A stretch of DNA of 64,000 nt from Bog-159 sp963756605 (GTDB lineage Bacteria > Acidobacteriota > Terriglobia > Bryobacterales > Bryobacteraceae), in the NCBI GenBank assembly GCA_963756605.1, contig CAVWOT010000042.1:52662-116661 (forward strand), read 5' to 3'. Position 1 is the first letter of the stretch. The number at the start of each line of letters is the position of its first letter. Position numbers and translations under genes: made by a program. The notes below the pieces were generated by a model. It was given only the letters and a program-made list of their open reading frames with translations. It was not told the DNA's origin and ran no database searches. Positions 47,047 to 54,672 of the stretch are shown one piece after another.

Positions 47047-48591
47047 TTACTGCTGCATGCCGATGGCTTCGCCCGATACGACCAGCTCCACGCGGCGATT
47101 CTGCTGCCGTCCCTCGGCGGTGTCGTTCGATGATACCGGATCAGCCTTGCCCAATCCGATGGATGTAATGTTTGCCGGGGGCACGCCCTGCTCGGCGAGA
47201 AAATCGCGCACGGCATCGGCGCGCGCCTGCGACAGTTTCAGATTGTAATCATCGCCGCCCACGCTGTCGGTGTGGCCTTCGAGTTGAAGCTTGAGGCCGG
47301 GATAGGCGAGCAGAATGCCCGATACCTTGGCCATCTTTTCCCGCGCACCGGGCTTCAGCGTGTATTTGTTGAAATCGAACAGCACATCGTTGATGTTCAC
47401 AATCAACCCACGGGCGGTTTCACGCGTCTCCAGAATGGCATTCAACTGCGCGCGCAGGCGTTCGCGCATCTGAGCGCGCTCGGCTTCGGCCTGCTGGCGC
47501 TGGGCGTCGGCTTCAGCGGCGACCTGCTTGGCCCGATCAGCCTCGGCTTGGGCCTGTTGCTGCTGCAGCTGGGCGGCGGCGCGGGCGGCATCGGCGGCGG
47601 CTCTCTCCTGGACTGCCTGGGCGGTCGCGGCTTGCGCCTGGAGCTGGGCCTGCTGGGCGGCCTGCGCAGTAGCTTGGGCCTGCTCGGCGGCGGCGCGCTG
47701 CTGGGCGAGTTGCTCTTCCTTCATACGCCGTTCATTGGCCAGTTGCTCCTCCTCCATCTTCTTGTACGTGATCAGCCGCGCGTCTTCGGCTGTCTGCGCG
47801 GCTTCGCGGGCAGTGGTCTCTACCGCCTTGCCCCCGTGGCTGCTCATGAAACCCTCGGCATTCTGCAGCGCGATCTGCGCCTTCTGGAACGTGTCGGCAG
47901 CATACTTGTCCGCTCCCGCCAGACGCGCGATCTCGACCGCGTTCTCCGCTTCGGCCAATTGCAGCGGCCCCTTGGGGTTGATGCGCACCGGCGCATAAGC
48001 TGCACGGTTCAGCACATATTGCCCGCGCTTCAGCAACTCGTACTTCGCCTCCACCGGTTGGATGGTGCCGGTGGTATCGTTGCGCACGAAATTTTCCATC
48101 ACCACCACGTCGCTTGGTTGGGTGACGGCGAAGTACGGTTCGGCGGTAACGATGAGACCGAACACCTGCAGCGAACTGGTGGCCAGCAGGTTGCTGTGGT
48201 CGCCGCTCAACGCCAGCTCTCCGAGATTCTGGGCGCGGCCTTCCGGGGTGATGGCCCACAGCACATAAGTCAGATACTCGGGGCCGAACTGATTTGCCGG
48301 AGTCAGGTGGTCCACGTGGACATCGACCTTAGTGGCGCCCATCTGGCTGTCGACCTTGGCTTCCCCGCGCGCCGCGGGCATCAATTCAGTGCCCTGAAAA
48401 GCAATGTGAGTCGTGCCACTGCGGTGGTTATAATTGACGGCGGCAATAGTCCGGGAAACCACGGTGACCTTGAAAATCGGCATCGGCTGACCGGCTTCGA
48501 CCGGCCCCTGCGCCGGCGGCTGCTGCGTCGGGTTGGGCACCTGCGCGCACAACGAGGTCAGGGCCGCGAAGAGCAATGCTGTCACTTTCAT
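47047..48591 (-). CDS. OmpA-family protein with long coiled coil
   Basis: 514 residues. Signal peptide KVTALLFAALTSLCAQ. Residues 30-235 form a domain unlike a classical barrel (VTVVSRTIAAVNYNHRSGTT, MPAARGEAKVDSQMGATKVD). Residues about 235-400 are an Ala/Gln/Glu-rich coiled coil. The C-terminal peptidoglycan-binding OmpA domain (about 400-510) has VNINDVLFDFNKYTLKPGAR, LEGHTDSVGGDDYNLKLSQA and the diaminopimelate-binding NRRVELVV. It would tether the envelope or an associated complex to peptidoglycan. It is the first gene of the minus-strand CRTAC1/TPR cluster. Confidence 0.92.
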   Translation of the reverse strand: MKVTALLFAALTSLCAQVPNPTQQPPAQGPVEAGQPMPIFKVTVVSRTIAAVNYNHRSGTTHIAFQGTELMPAARGEAKVDSQMGATKVDVHVDHLTPANQFGPEYLTYVLWAITPEGRAQNLGELALSGDHSNLLATSSLQVFGLIVTAEPYFAVTQPSDVVVMENFVRNDTTGTIQPVEAKYELLKRGQYVLNRAAYAPVRINPKGPLQLAEAENAVEIARLAGADKYAADTFQKAQIALQNAEGFMSSHGGKAVETTAREAAQTAEDARLITYKKMEEEQLANERRMKEEQLAQQRAAAEQAQATAQAAQQAQLQAQAATAQAVQERAAADAARAAAQLQQQQAQAEADRAKQVAAEADAQRQQAEAERAQMRERLRAQLNAILETRETARGLIVNINDVLFDFNKYTLKPGAREKMAKVSGILLAYPGLKLQLEGHTDSVGGDDYNLKLSQARADAVRDFLAEQGVPPANITSIGLGKADPVSSNDTAEGRQQNRRVELVVSGEAIGMQQ

Positions 48592-49050
48592 AAATGTCTC
48601 GAATCGAACCTCCGCTGGTATGCAAGCAATTGGCGCGCCTCTGTGCGAGGGAATACCGGGACGACCTGGCTAGCCCGCAAAGGCGCGTGGGGCCACATTG
48701 CCTTCGAATAACTACCCGCGCGCCGTTTTGCGGCTGTTACTTAGGAGCCGGGTGGGACTTGGCTTTTTTGCCGGGATTTTTGGTGAAAATAAAGGACTAG
48801 TTGGGTTCGAATGGTAATCCGTATGCAAATTTCACAGAGCTTGGGCGGTTGAATCTACCTGCCCGGTGAAAGCGTAGCATGGGGCTACGCGATCTCGGTT
48901 AAGCGTAGGTCTGAGGACGTTTGCTTTCAGCGGGGGCGTGTGGCGCAGGATGCGTGAACGGCCTGGCCGCGCCGGCGTCCGGGCAGTGTGCGATTGACTA
49001 TTTGACGACAATACGCGGATGTGACAGGGTACAGGTAGAGGCAGCGGAAA
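48592..49050. other. 459-base gap between ompA-like gene and transposase remnant
   Basis: No gene is convincing here. The divergent promoters of the OmpA-like gene (minus) and the transposase remnant (plus) must lie in it. A direct repeat GCCGGG is seen near 48758 and 48772. TTGACG at about 49002 is a possible -35 for the transposase. I could not identify the terminal inverted repeat of the insertion element. Confidence 0.4.
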
Positions 49051-49714
49051 ATGAACCTGATAGACGTTACCCGCCAGTTTGGAACCCCGGAAGCCTGCAA
49101 TGATTTCCTCGAAAAGATGCGCTGGCCGGAAGGCCCTGAATGCGTTCACTGCGATAGCAAACGCGTCTCGAAATACGTGAAGAACCCCGGCAAGCGGACT
49201 AAGCTAAACCCCGACACCGGAGAGTTTGAAGATAGGAAAATCCCCGCTCGCATTCTTTACGTTTGCCTCGATTACAAAAAACAGTTTTCCGTTGGTGATG
49301 GGACGATCTTCAACGACACGCATCTCAGCCTAGACAAGTGGTTTTTAGCCGTGGCACTGATGGTCAATGCCAAGAACGGAATCAGCTCTCTTCAGTTGAA
49401 ACGTGATATCAAAGTGGCGGGCAAGACCGCGTGGTACCTGAATCATCGCATCCGTAAGGCTATGGGGCTAATCGAAGCGGCGGACGAAGAAAAGCTGGGC
49501 GGAGTTGTCGAGGCAGATGAAACGTACGTAGGTGGTAAGTACGATGACCGTCGAAAGCGCGCGTTACGGCAAAGAGCCAGTGTTCGGGATCGTGCAGCGC
49601 GACGGTAAGGCGCGGACGTATCACATGACCGAAAAGCCCAGGCTAAAGGCTATGGTCGGGAAAATTAAAGAACAAAAGCGTGTTGCGTTCCTGTGGCTCC
49701 GCAACCTATTGTAA
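49051..49714 (+). pseudogene. IS1595-family (ISXO2-like) transposase remnant, frameshifted and 3'-truncated
   Basis: Starts MNLIDVTRQFGTPEACNDFL with the zinc-ribbon-like MRWPEGPECVHCDSKRVSKY, then FSVGDGTIFNDTHLSLDKWF, and the first catalytic Asp region VVEADETYVGGKYDDRRKR, all typical of IS1595 transposases. At about 49555-49565 the frame is lost; the continuation (ARYGKEPVFGIVQRDGKART) is in the +1 frame from 49532 and stops at 49714 after LRNLL. The second half of the DDE/DDN catalytic domain is absent. Hence a dead element. Its presence explains the disturbed stretch between the envelope gene cluster and xerC. Confidence 0.85.
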
Positions 49715-49914
49715 GAGCGGACCGGCGATATCAAATCCGTTAAAAGGGCACATCGATGGGGGCAGTTCGCCGACCGTACATTACACCGTAAGGCCAGAGG
49801 AGAACTTCATCAAAAAGGGGAAAACGGCCCCGAGCGCGAGCCAACCGCTCAAAATACGCATCATGAGCGGCGGGAGCGAGGCAGTCTCCAGCCAGATGGC
49901 GGAAGGAGAGCGAA

Positions 49915-50109
49915 ATGAAGGCGGCGATCTACGCGCGAGTGTCAACGGTTGACCAGAAGTGCGAAATGCAACTTCGCGAGTTGCGCGAGTACTGCGGCCG
50001 ACGAGAATTGGAAATAGCCAGCGGACACTGGCTGGAGCGGGACGAAGGCGCCCCGCCCGGAACTACCAGCGCTTTCGGCGCCCCATCACCAAACCCGCAA
50101 AGATGGTGA
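49915..50109 (+). pseudogene. Serine recombinase (resolvase/invertase) N-terminal fragment
   Basis: A good ribosome binding site (GGAAGGAG) precedes ATG 49915. The first 36 residues, MKAAIYARVSTVDQKCEMQL and RELREYCGRRELEIA, are the N-terminus of a resolvase with the nucleophile Ser in ARVST. Similarity ends near 50025; the rest (HWLERDEGAPPGTTSAFGAP) is read out of the neighbouring minus-strand gene's 3' flank. The catalytic domain is incomplete, so it is inactive. Together with the transposase remnant it marks an old mobile-element insertion. Confidence 0.8.
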
Positions 50110-50314
50110 TCAGCGCCGCCAGCGTCGCGAGCGTGCCGATGATCAAGTAATCGGACTTCGCGTGGGGAGACGGCAGGACGCGGATCAGCGCCAGGGCGAA
50201 GACGGCGAAAGCCATGCAGGCGCTGACGGCCAGCGCCGCCGGGCGGGGAATGCGCAGCCGGTACCGCCGGGCCTTCGCCGCATGCTCCTCAGGCTTTGGG
50301 GTGGGCGCGGTCAT
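50063..50314 (-). CDS. Small two-helix membrane protein of unknown function
   Basis: 83 residues. Two hydrophobic segments, AALAVSACMAFAVFALALIR and YLIIGTLATLAALITIFAGL, separated by a short charged loop, with a basic N-terminus (AKARRYRLRIPR) and a basic end (GRRKRW). The ATG at 50314 lies inside the last codons of xerC (26-base overlap), so translation is probably coupled. I do not recognise a family. The gene sits next to mobile-element debris but looks intact. Confidence 0.6.
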   Translation of the reverse strand: MTAPTPKPEEHAAKARRYRLRIPRPAALAVSACMAFAVFALALIRVLPSPHAKSDYLIIGTLATLAALITIFAGLVMGRRKRW

Positions 50315-51185
50315 ATACTTCCATCAGGCCGGTAAGCGACACCTGCGTGTACTTCTGCGTCGTGGAAAGGCGCACGTGACCCAGCAATTCCTGTATGGCA
50401 CGCAGGTCGGCGCCGTCCGCCAGCAGATGCGTGGCGTAGGCGTGGCGGAAACTGTGCGGGTGAATGGACGAGTCACCATTCACCAGTATGCCGTAGAGCT
50501 TCACGATGCCGGCCACGCCGCGCGCGGTCAGGCGCCCACCGCGATGGTTCAGGAAAATGGCGCGTTGGCGGGGCTCCGCGCCGCGCTCCGGCAGGTAGCG
50601 GTCGAGCGCGGCGGCCGCCTGCGAAGTGAAGGGCACCTGGCGCTCCTTCTTCCCCTTGCCGCGCACACGAATCCAGCGCTCCGCGCGATCGACGTCTTCC
50701 AGATTCAGCCCCACCAGTTCGCTCACGCGCAGGCCGCAGCCGTAGAGGAATTCGAAAATAGCGCGGTCGCGGGCGGGATGCGCGCGCTCGAACTTATCCG
50801 CGGCTACCGCGTCGATGAGCCCATTCACCTGTTCGGCGGTCATCACATCCGGCAGGGTCTTGGGAGCTTTGGGCGTACGCACGAGGCGCGCGGGGTTCAT
50901 GGGAATCAGTCCCTCGCGTGAAAGAAAACGGAATAGCGAACGCACCGCCGCCAGCTTGCGGCGGATCGAGACAGCCGTTAGCCGCCGGCTGTACAGGTCC
51001 GCCAGCCATTCGCGAATCTCGAGCACGCCGATCCGGCCGAGCGGCGGCGGTTCGCTTTCGGGCGGCGTGAAATATTCGAGAAACTGGCGCAGGTCGACAC
51101 CATAGGATTCCAGCGTGTGCGGTGAGGCTTGCGCGCGCGCCAGCTCTGCGAGGTAGCGTCCGATTTGGAGTTCGAGTTCAGACAT
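50289..51185 (-). CDS. xerC: Tyrosine recombinase XerC
   Basis: 298 residues, normal for XerC/XerD. N-terminal SAM-like DNA-binding domain (IGRYLAELARAQASPHTLES, VSIRRKLAAVRSLFRFL), then the catalytic domain with Arg in GCGLRVSELVGLNLED, Lys in RVRGKGKKERQVPF, HxxR in HPHSFRHAYATHLLADG, and GHVRLSTTQKYTQV carrying the second His and the nucleophile Tyr. It resolves chromosome dimers at dif with a partner recombinase. The neighbour trmFO upstream on the same strand is a conserved association seen in other phyla. Stop codon region overlaps the small membrane protein gene. Confidence 0.95.
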   Translation of the reverse strand: MSELELQIGRYLAELARAQASPHTLESYGVDLRQFLEYFTPPESEPPPLGRIGVLEIREWLADLYSRRLTAVSIRRKLAAVRSLFRFLSREGLIPMNPARLVRTPKAPKTLPDVMTAEQVNGLIDAVAADKFERAHPARDRAIFEFLYGCGLRVSELVGLNLEDVDRAERWIRVRGKGKKERQVPFTSQAAAALDRYLPERGAEPRQRAIFLNHRGGRLTARGVAGIVKLYGILVNGDSSIHPHSFRHAYATHLLADGADLRAIQELLGHVRLSTTQKYTQVSLTGLMEVYDRAHPKA

Positions 51186-51203
51186 GTGCGAGCCTTGGCC
51201 AAG

Positions 51204-52550
51204 TCAGAGTGCAGCGCAGGCCAGGTGTTGCTCCAGGGCCGCGTGCGCGCGGCGGCAGACTTCCGCGTGGCGCGCGTGCTTGTCATGGCGCAGCTTCTGA
51301 CGCGCGGCTTCGTCGAGCTGTGGCAGCAAATCGAAAGTGATGTTGGCCGGCTGATAGTTGCGCGCATCGGCGCCGGATATGTAGTGGCAAAGCGAACCGA
51401 GCGCGGTCTCGCGCGGAAACGGCGCGGGCGGATGGCCGGACCCGAATTCGACCGCGTGGAGGCCCGCCATGAGCCCTGTGGCGATGGCTTCCACATAACC
51501 TTCCACGCCGGAAATCTGCCCCGCAAATAGAATTTCGGGCCGCGTGCGCAACTGCAACGTGGGCGTGAGCAGTGCCGGTGCGTTGATGTATGTGTTGCGG
51601 TGAATCTGGCCGAAACGCAAGAACTCCGCGCGCTCCAATCCCGGAATCATGCGCAGGATGCGGGCTTGTTCGCCGAACTTCAGATGGTTCTGGAAGCCGA
51701 CCAGGTTGAAGCTATCGGCGCGCAAGTTCTCCTGCCGGAGCTGCACGGTGGCCCAGGAACGGCGGCCGGTACGCGGATCGATCAACCCCATGGGCTTCAT
51801 CGGACCGAAGCGCAGCGTATCGCGGCCGCGACGGGCTAGCTCTTCGATAGGCAGGCAGGCTTCGAAGTAGGGTACGTCCTCCGCGATATGCGAAGACACG
51901 GTTTCGGCGGCCAGCAGCGCGTCGAGGAAAGCTTCGTATTGCGCACGGTCGAAAGGGCAATTGAGGTAATCCGCGGTGCCATCGAGCGATTTGTCATAGC
52001 GCGAGGCGCGGAAGGCGATGGTCTGATCGACCGAGTCGGCTTCGACGATCGGACTGATGCTGTCATAGAAGAAGAGACGCGCGGATCCGGTGACGCGTGC
52101 GATTTCCGCGGCGAAGGCATCGCTGGTGAGCGGTCCCGTGGCGATGATGGTGACACCGGCGGCGTCCTGATCGGGAATTTCGCATACTTCCTCCCGGCGG
52201 ACTTCGATGCGCGGATGCAACTCGATGGCGCGCGTGACCTCCGCCGAGAAGACCTCGCGATCGACGGTGAGAGCGTGACCGCCGGGCACCCGCGCCTGGG
52301 CGGCAGCTCGCAACACGAGCGACCCCAGGCGGCGCAGCTCCTGCTTGAGCAGCCAGGGGGCGGAATTTTCCTGCTCGGACTTGAGCGAATTGCTGCAGAC
52401 CAGTTCCGCGAGCCGGTCCGTCTGGTGGGCCGCGGTGGGGCGCACAGGCCGCATTTCGTGGAGCACGGCCGGGAGTCCGGCTTCGGCGATCTGCCAGGCG
52501 GCCTCCGCACCCGCCAGGCCGCCGCCAATGATGTGAATGGGTTCTTGCAC
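51204..52550 (-). CDS. trmFO: Methylenetetrahydrofolate-tRNA (uracil-5-)-methyltransferase TrmFO
   Basis: 448 residues from GTG 52550, which places the FAD-binding motif IHIIGGGLAGAEAAWQIAEA at the very N-terminus as in the family; the ATG further upstream overlaps dinB and is unlikely. Other signatures: ELVCSNSLKSEQENSAPWLL, TIIATGPLTSDAF, YFEACLPIEELARRGRDTLR, FGPMKPMGLIDPRTGRR and ISGVEGYVEAIATGLMAGL. It makes ribothymidine at position 54 of tRNA using folate and FADH2. It follows dinB by one base and precedes xerC on the same strand. Confidence 0.96.
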   Translation of the reverse strand: MQEPIHIIGGGLAGAEAAWQIAEAGLPAVLHEMRPVRPTAAHQTDRLAELVCSNSLKSEQENSAPWLLKQELRRLGSLVLRAAAQARVPGGHALTVDREVFSAEVTRAIELHPRIEVRREEVCEIPDQDAAGVTIIATGPLTSDAFAAEIARVTGSARLFFYDSISPIVEADSVDQTIAFRASRYDKSLDGTADYLNCPFDRAQYEAFLDALLAAETVSSHIAEDVPYFEACLPIEELARRGRDTLRFGPMKPMGLIDPRTGRRSWATVQLRQENLRADSFNLVGFQNHLKFGEQARILRMIPGLERAEFLRFGQIHRNTYINAPALLTPTLQLRTRPEILFAGQISGVEGYVEAIATGLMAGLHAVEFGSGHPPAPFPRETALGSLCHYISGADARNYQPANITFDLLPQLDEAARQKLRHDKHARHAEVCRRAHAALEQHLACAAL

Positions 52551-52551
52551 T

Positions 52552-53793
52552 TTATTCCAGTGTACGGTCTCGCGGCGGCTTCGGCCGCTGAGGGAGCGCC
52601 TCGTGAGTCCGTTCATGGAAGGCGCCCTTCATTCCGGCCGCCAGCGATACCGCGGAATCGCCATACTTGTCCCGCAGGCGGTCGGCGGCGGCCAGCGCCT
52701 GCTGCCAGCGCGCGTGCTTACCTTCGTCGAGCAGATCCAGTTGATCGTGCGCATCCGCGAACGACGAAGCGTGCACCCCGAGCAGGCGCACGCGCGCGCC
52801 GGGCTTCCAATTCTTGCGGAACAAGGCGCGGATGTGATCGAAAATCTCGGTATCGAGGCCCGTGGGGCGCTCGATCGAATGCGCCCGCGTGATGGTGGAG
52901 AAATCCGCATAGCGCAGCTTAAGCTGCAGGGTGCGCGCTTGCAGCCCGTTTTCGCGCAGACGGCGGCCGACCATTTCGGAAAGCCGGGCGAGGGTGGATT
53001 CGAGTACCGCGAGATCGCTGGTGTCCTCATTGTACGTGTGCTCGTGGCTGATCGATTTGGGATCAACATCGGCGCCGATTTCCGTGTCGAACCAGCCTCC
53101 CGCATCGAGGCCGCGCGCCTTGCCGGCCAGGGCCAGACCCCACTTTCCGAAACGCTCTTCGAGGAACCCTGTGTCCAGCCGCGCCAGATCGCCTACTTTA
53201 CGGATCGACAGCAGGTGCAGATTCTTTTCCGTGACCTTGCCGACGCCGGGAATCTTGCGCACGTCGAGCGGCGCCAGAAAGGCGGCTTCCGCGCCGGGCG
53301 CGATCCACAGCACGCCATTGGGCTTGGCTTGATCGGAAGACACTTTGGCCACCAGGCGCGCGGTCGAGATGCCGATGGAACAGTTGAGCCGGGTCTCCGC
53401 CTTCATGGTCTGGTGCAAGGCGTGCGCCGCGGCCAGAGGCGGGCCGTGCAGCCGCTCGGTACCGGTCATGTCGAGGTACGCCTCGTCAATGGAGGCCATC
53501 TCCACCAGCGGCGAGAAGCGGTTCAGCACTTCGCGCACGCGCGCGGAGTAATCGCGGTAGCGGCTGGGGTGACCGTCGACGAAGATGGCCTGCGGGCACA
53601 GGCGTGCGGCCGTGCGGAGGGGCATGGCGGAATGCACGCCGAACTTGCGCGCTTCATAGGACGCCGCGGAAACGACGCCGCGCTCGTTGGGACGGCCGCC
53701 GACCACCACGGCCTTACCCTTGAGCGAGGCATCGAACAGTTCCTCGACGGACACGAAGAACGCGTCCATGTCCACGTGGAAGATGGTCCGCAC
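52552..53793 (-). CDS. dinB: DNA polymerase IV (Y-family)
   Basis: 413 residues from GTG 53793. Y-family signatures: IFHVDMDAFFVSVEELFD with catalytic Asp residues, VVGGRPNERGVVSAASYEAR, the SIDEAYLDMTGTE motif with catalytic Asp-Glu, CSIGISTARLVAKVSSDQAK and the helix-hairpin-helix IPGVGKVTEKNLHLLSI. The little-finger domain follows from about residue 240. It copies past DNA damage with low fidelity. It ends immediately before the trmFO start and is divergent from the rhomboid gene. No LexA-type site was recognised. Confidence 0.96.
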   Translation of the reverse strand: MRTIFHVDMDAFFVSVEELFDASLKGKAVVVGGRPNERGVVSAASYEARKFGVHSAMPLRTAARLCPQAIFVDGHPSRYRDYSARVREVLNRFSPLVEMASIDEAYLDMTGTERLHGPPLAAAHALHQTMKAETRLNCSIGISTARLVAKVSSDQAKPNGVLWIAPGAEAAFLAPLDVRKIPGVGKVTEKNLHLLSIRKVGDLARLDTGFLEERFGKWGLALAGKARGLDAGGWFDTEIGADVDPKSISHEHTYNEDTSDLAVLESTLARLSEMVGRRLRENGLQARTLQLKLRYADFSTITRAHSIERPTGLDTEIFDHIRALFRKNWKPGARVRLLGVHASSFADAHDQLDLLDEGKHARWQQALAAADRLRDKYGDSAVSLAAGMKGAFHERTHEALPQRPKPPRDRTLE

Positions 53794-53832
53794 CGCAACC
53801 TGCTAATGCTATCCTAACCTTGAAGGCCTTCG

Positions 53833-54576
53833 ATGCGCCACAGCACCAGGTACAGACTCAACACTTTCTTTTCAGCCACCAATTTTCCGAACGGCGTAAA
53901 ATGGCTGCTTATCAGCAACACTGCGGTGTTCCTGCTCACCTATCTGGCCCACCAGGGCGGCTTCGGAGAGTTTTTCAACCTCTTCGCCCTGGTGCCGCGC
54001 GCCGTGGTCTTCCATTTCGCCATCTGGCAACTCGCCACGTACTTATTCCTGCACGGCGGCGTCGAGCATCTGCTCTTCAACATGCTGGCCCTTTGGATGT
54101 TCGGCGCCACGCTGGAAAAGGACTGGGGCACACGGCGATTCTTGAAGTATTATTTCTTGTGCGGCATCGGTGCGGGCGTCTGCGACGTGGCCGTGAACGC
54201 ATTGCTGGGTAACTGGAACACCAGCACCATAGGCGCATCCGGCGCCATATACGGAGTGCTGCTGGCTTTCGGTATCCTTTATCCCGAAGCGATCATTCTG
54301 TTTCTTTTCATCTTTCCCATCCAGGCAAAGTTTTTCGTGATGATCGTGGGCGCCATCGCCCTGCTGGGGTCTGTCAACGTCAACAGCGGCGTCAGCAATG
54401 TTGCCCACCTGGGTGGGATGCTCTTTGGCCTGCTTTATCTGAAAGTGCGTTTCCCGAAGTTGGATGTGTACGAGGTGCGCCGCTGGTATCGCGACTACAA
54501 GCTGCAGCGCGCCAAGAAGAAGTTTCAAGTATACATGCGGAAGCACAATTCCGGCCGCGGTCCGTGGGTGAACTAA
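53833..54576 (+). CDS. Rhomboid-family intramembrane serine protease
   Basis: 247 residues with six membrane segments. Signatures: WQLATYLFLHGGVEHLLFNM, LWMFGATLEKDWGTRRFLKY (the usual WxxG-like region), the nucleophile in STIGASGAIYGVLLAFG (GxSG) and the catalytic His in VSNVAHLGGMLFGLLYLKV. The C-terminus adds a basic cytoplasmic tail (YRDYKLQRAKKKFQVYMRKH) that is typical of acidobacterial members. It cleaves membrane proteins within the bilayer. The following phosphate transporter gene appears to have its own promoter. Confidence 0.95.
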   Translation: MRHSTRYRLNTFFSATNFPNGVKWLLISNTAVFLLTYLAHQGGFGEFFNLFALVPRAVVFHFAIWQLATYLFLHGGVEHLLFNMLALWMFGATLEKDWGTRRFLKYYFLCGIGAGVCDVAVNALLGNWNTSTIGASGAIYGVLLAFGILYPEAIILFLFIFPIQAKFFVMIVGAIALLGSVNVNSGVSNVAHLGGMLFGLLYLKVRFPKLDVYEVRRWYRDYKLQRAKKKFQVYMRKHNSGRGPWVN

Positions 54577-54590
54577 CCGGCCGCAGCAGT

Positions 54591-54646
54591 TCTTAACTCA
54601 TCTGTAACCTCCCTGTAATCCGATGTGCATCGCCGTGTTGTATCCT
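54591..54646 (+). promoter_or_regulatory. Pho-box-like direct repeats and promoter ahead of the phosphate transporter gene
   Basis: CTGTAAC (54602-54608) and CTGTAAT (54613-54619) are direct repeats with an 11-base period and a four-base spacer, as in PhoB binding sites; a weaker third unit TCTTAAC lies one period upstream (54591-54597). The second unit falls where a -35 box would be relative to TATCCT (54641-54646). This fits phosphate-starvation control of the downstream transporter. Confidence 0.6.
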
Positions 54647-54672
54647 GCGTTAGTTATTCCAGGAGGTAATTC

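Noticed and set aside
48598..48620. A tRNA-like T-loop motif (GGTTCGATTC on the minus strand)
   Set aside because: No matching T-stem, anticodon arm or acceptor stem can be built around it; it overlaps the start of the OmpA-like gene.
48750..48800. Possible terminator after repeated GCCGGG and T-runs
   Set aside because: The GC elements are direct, not inverted, repeats and so form no hairpin.
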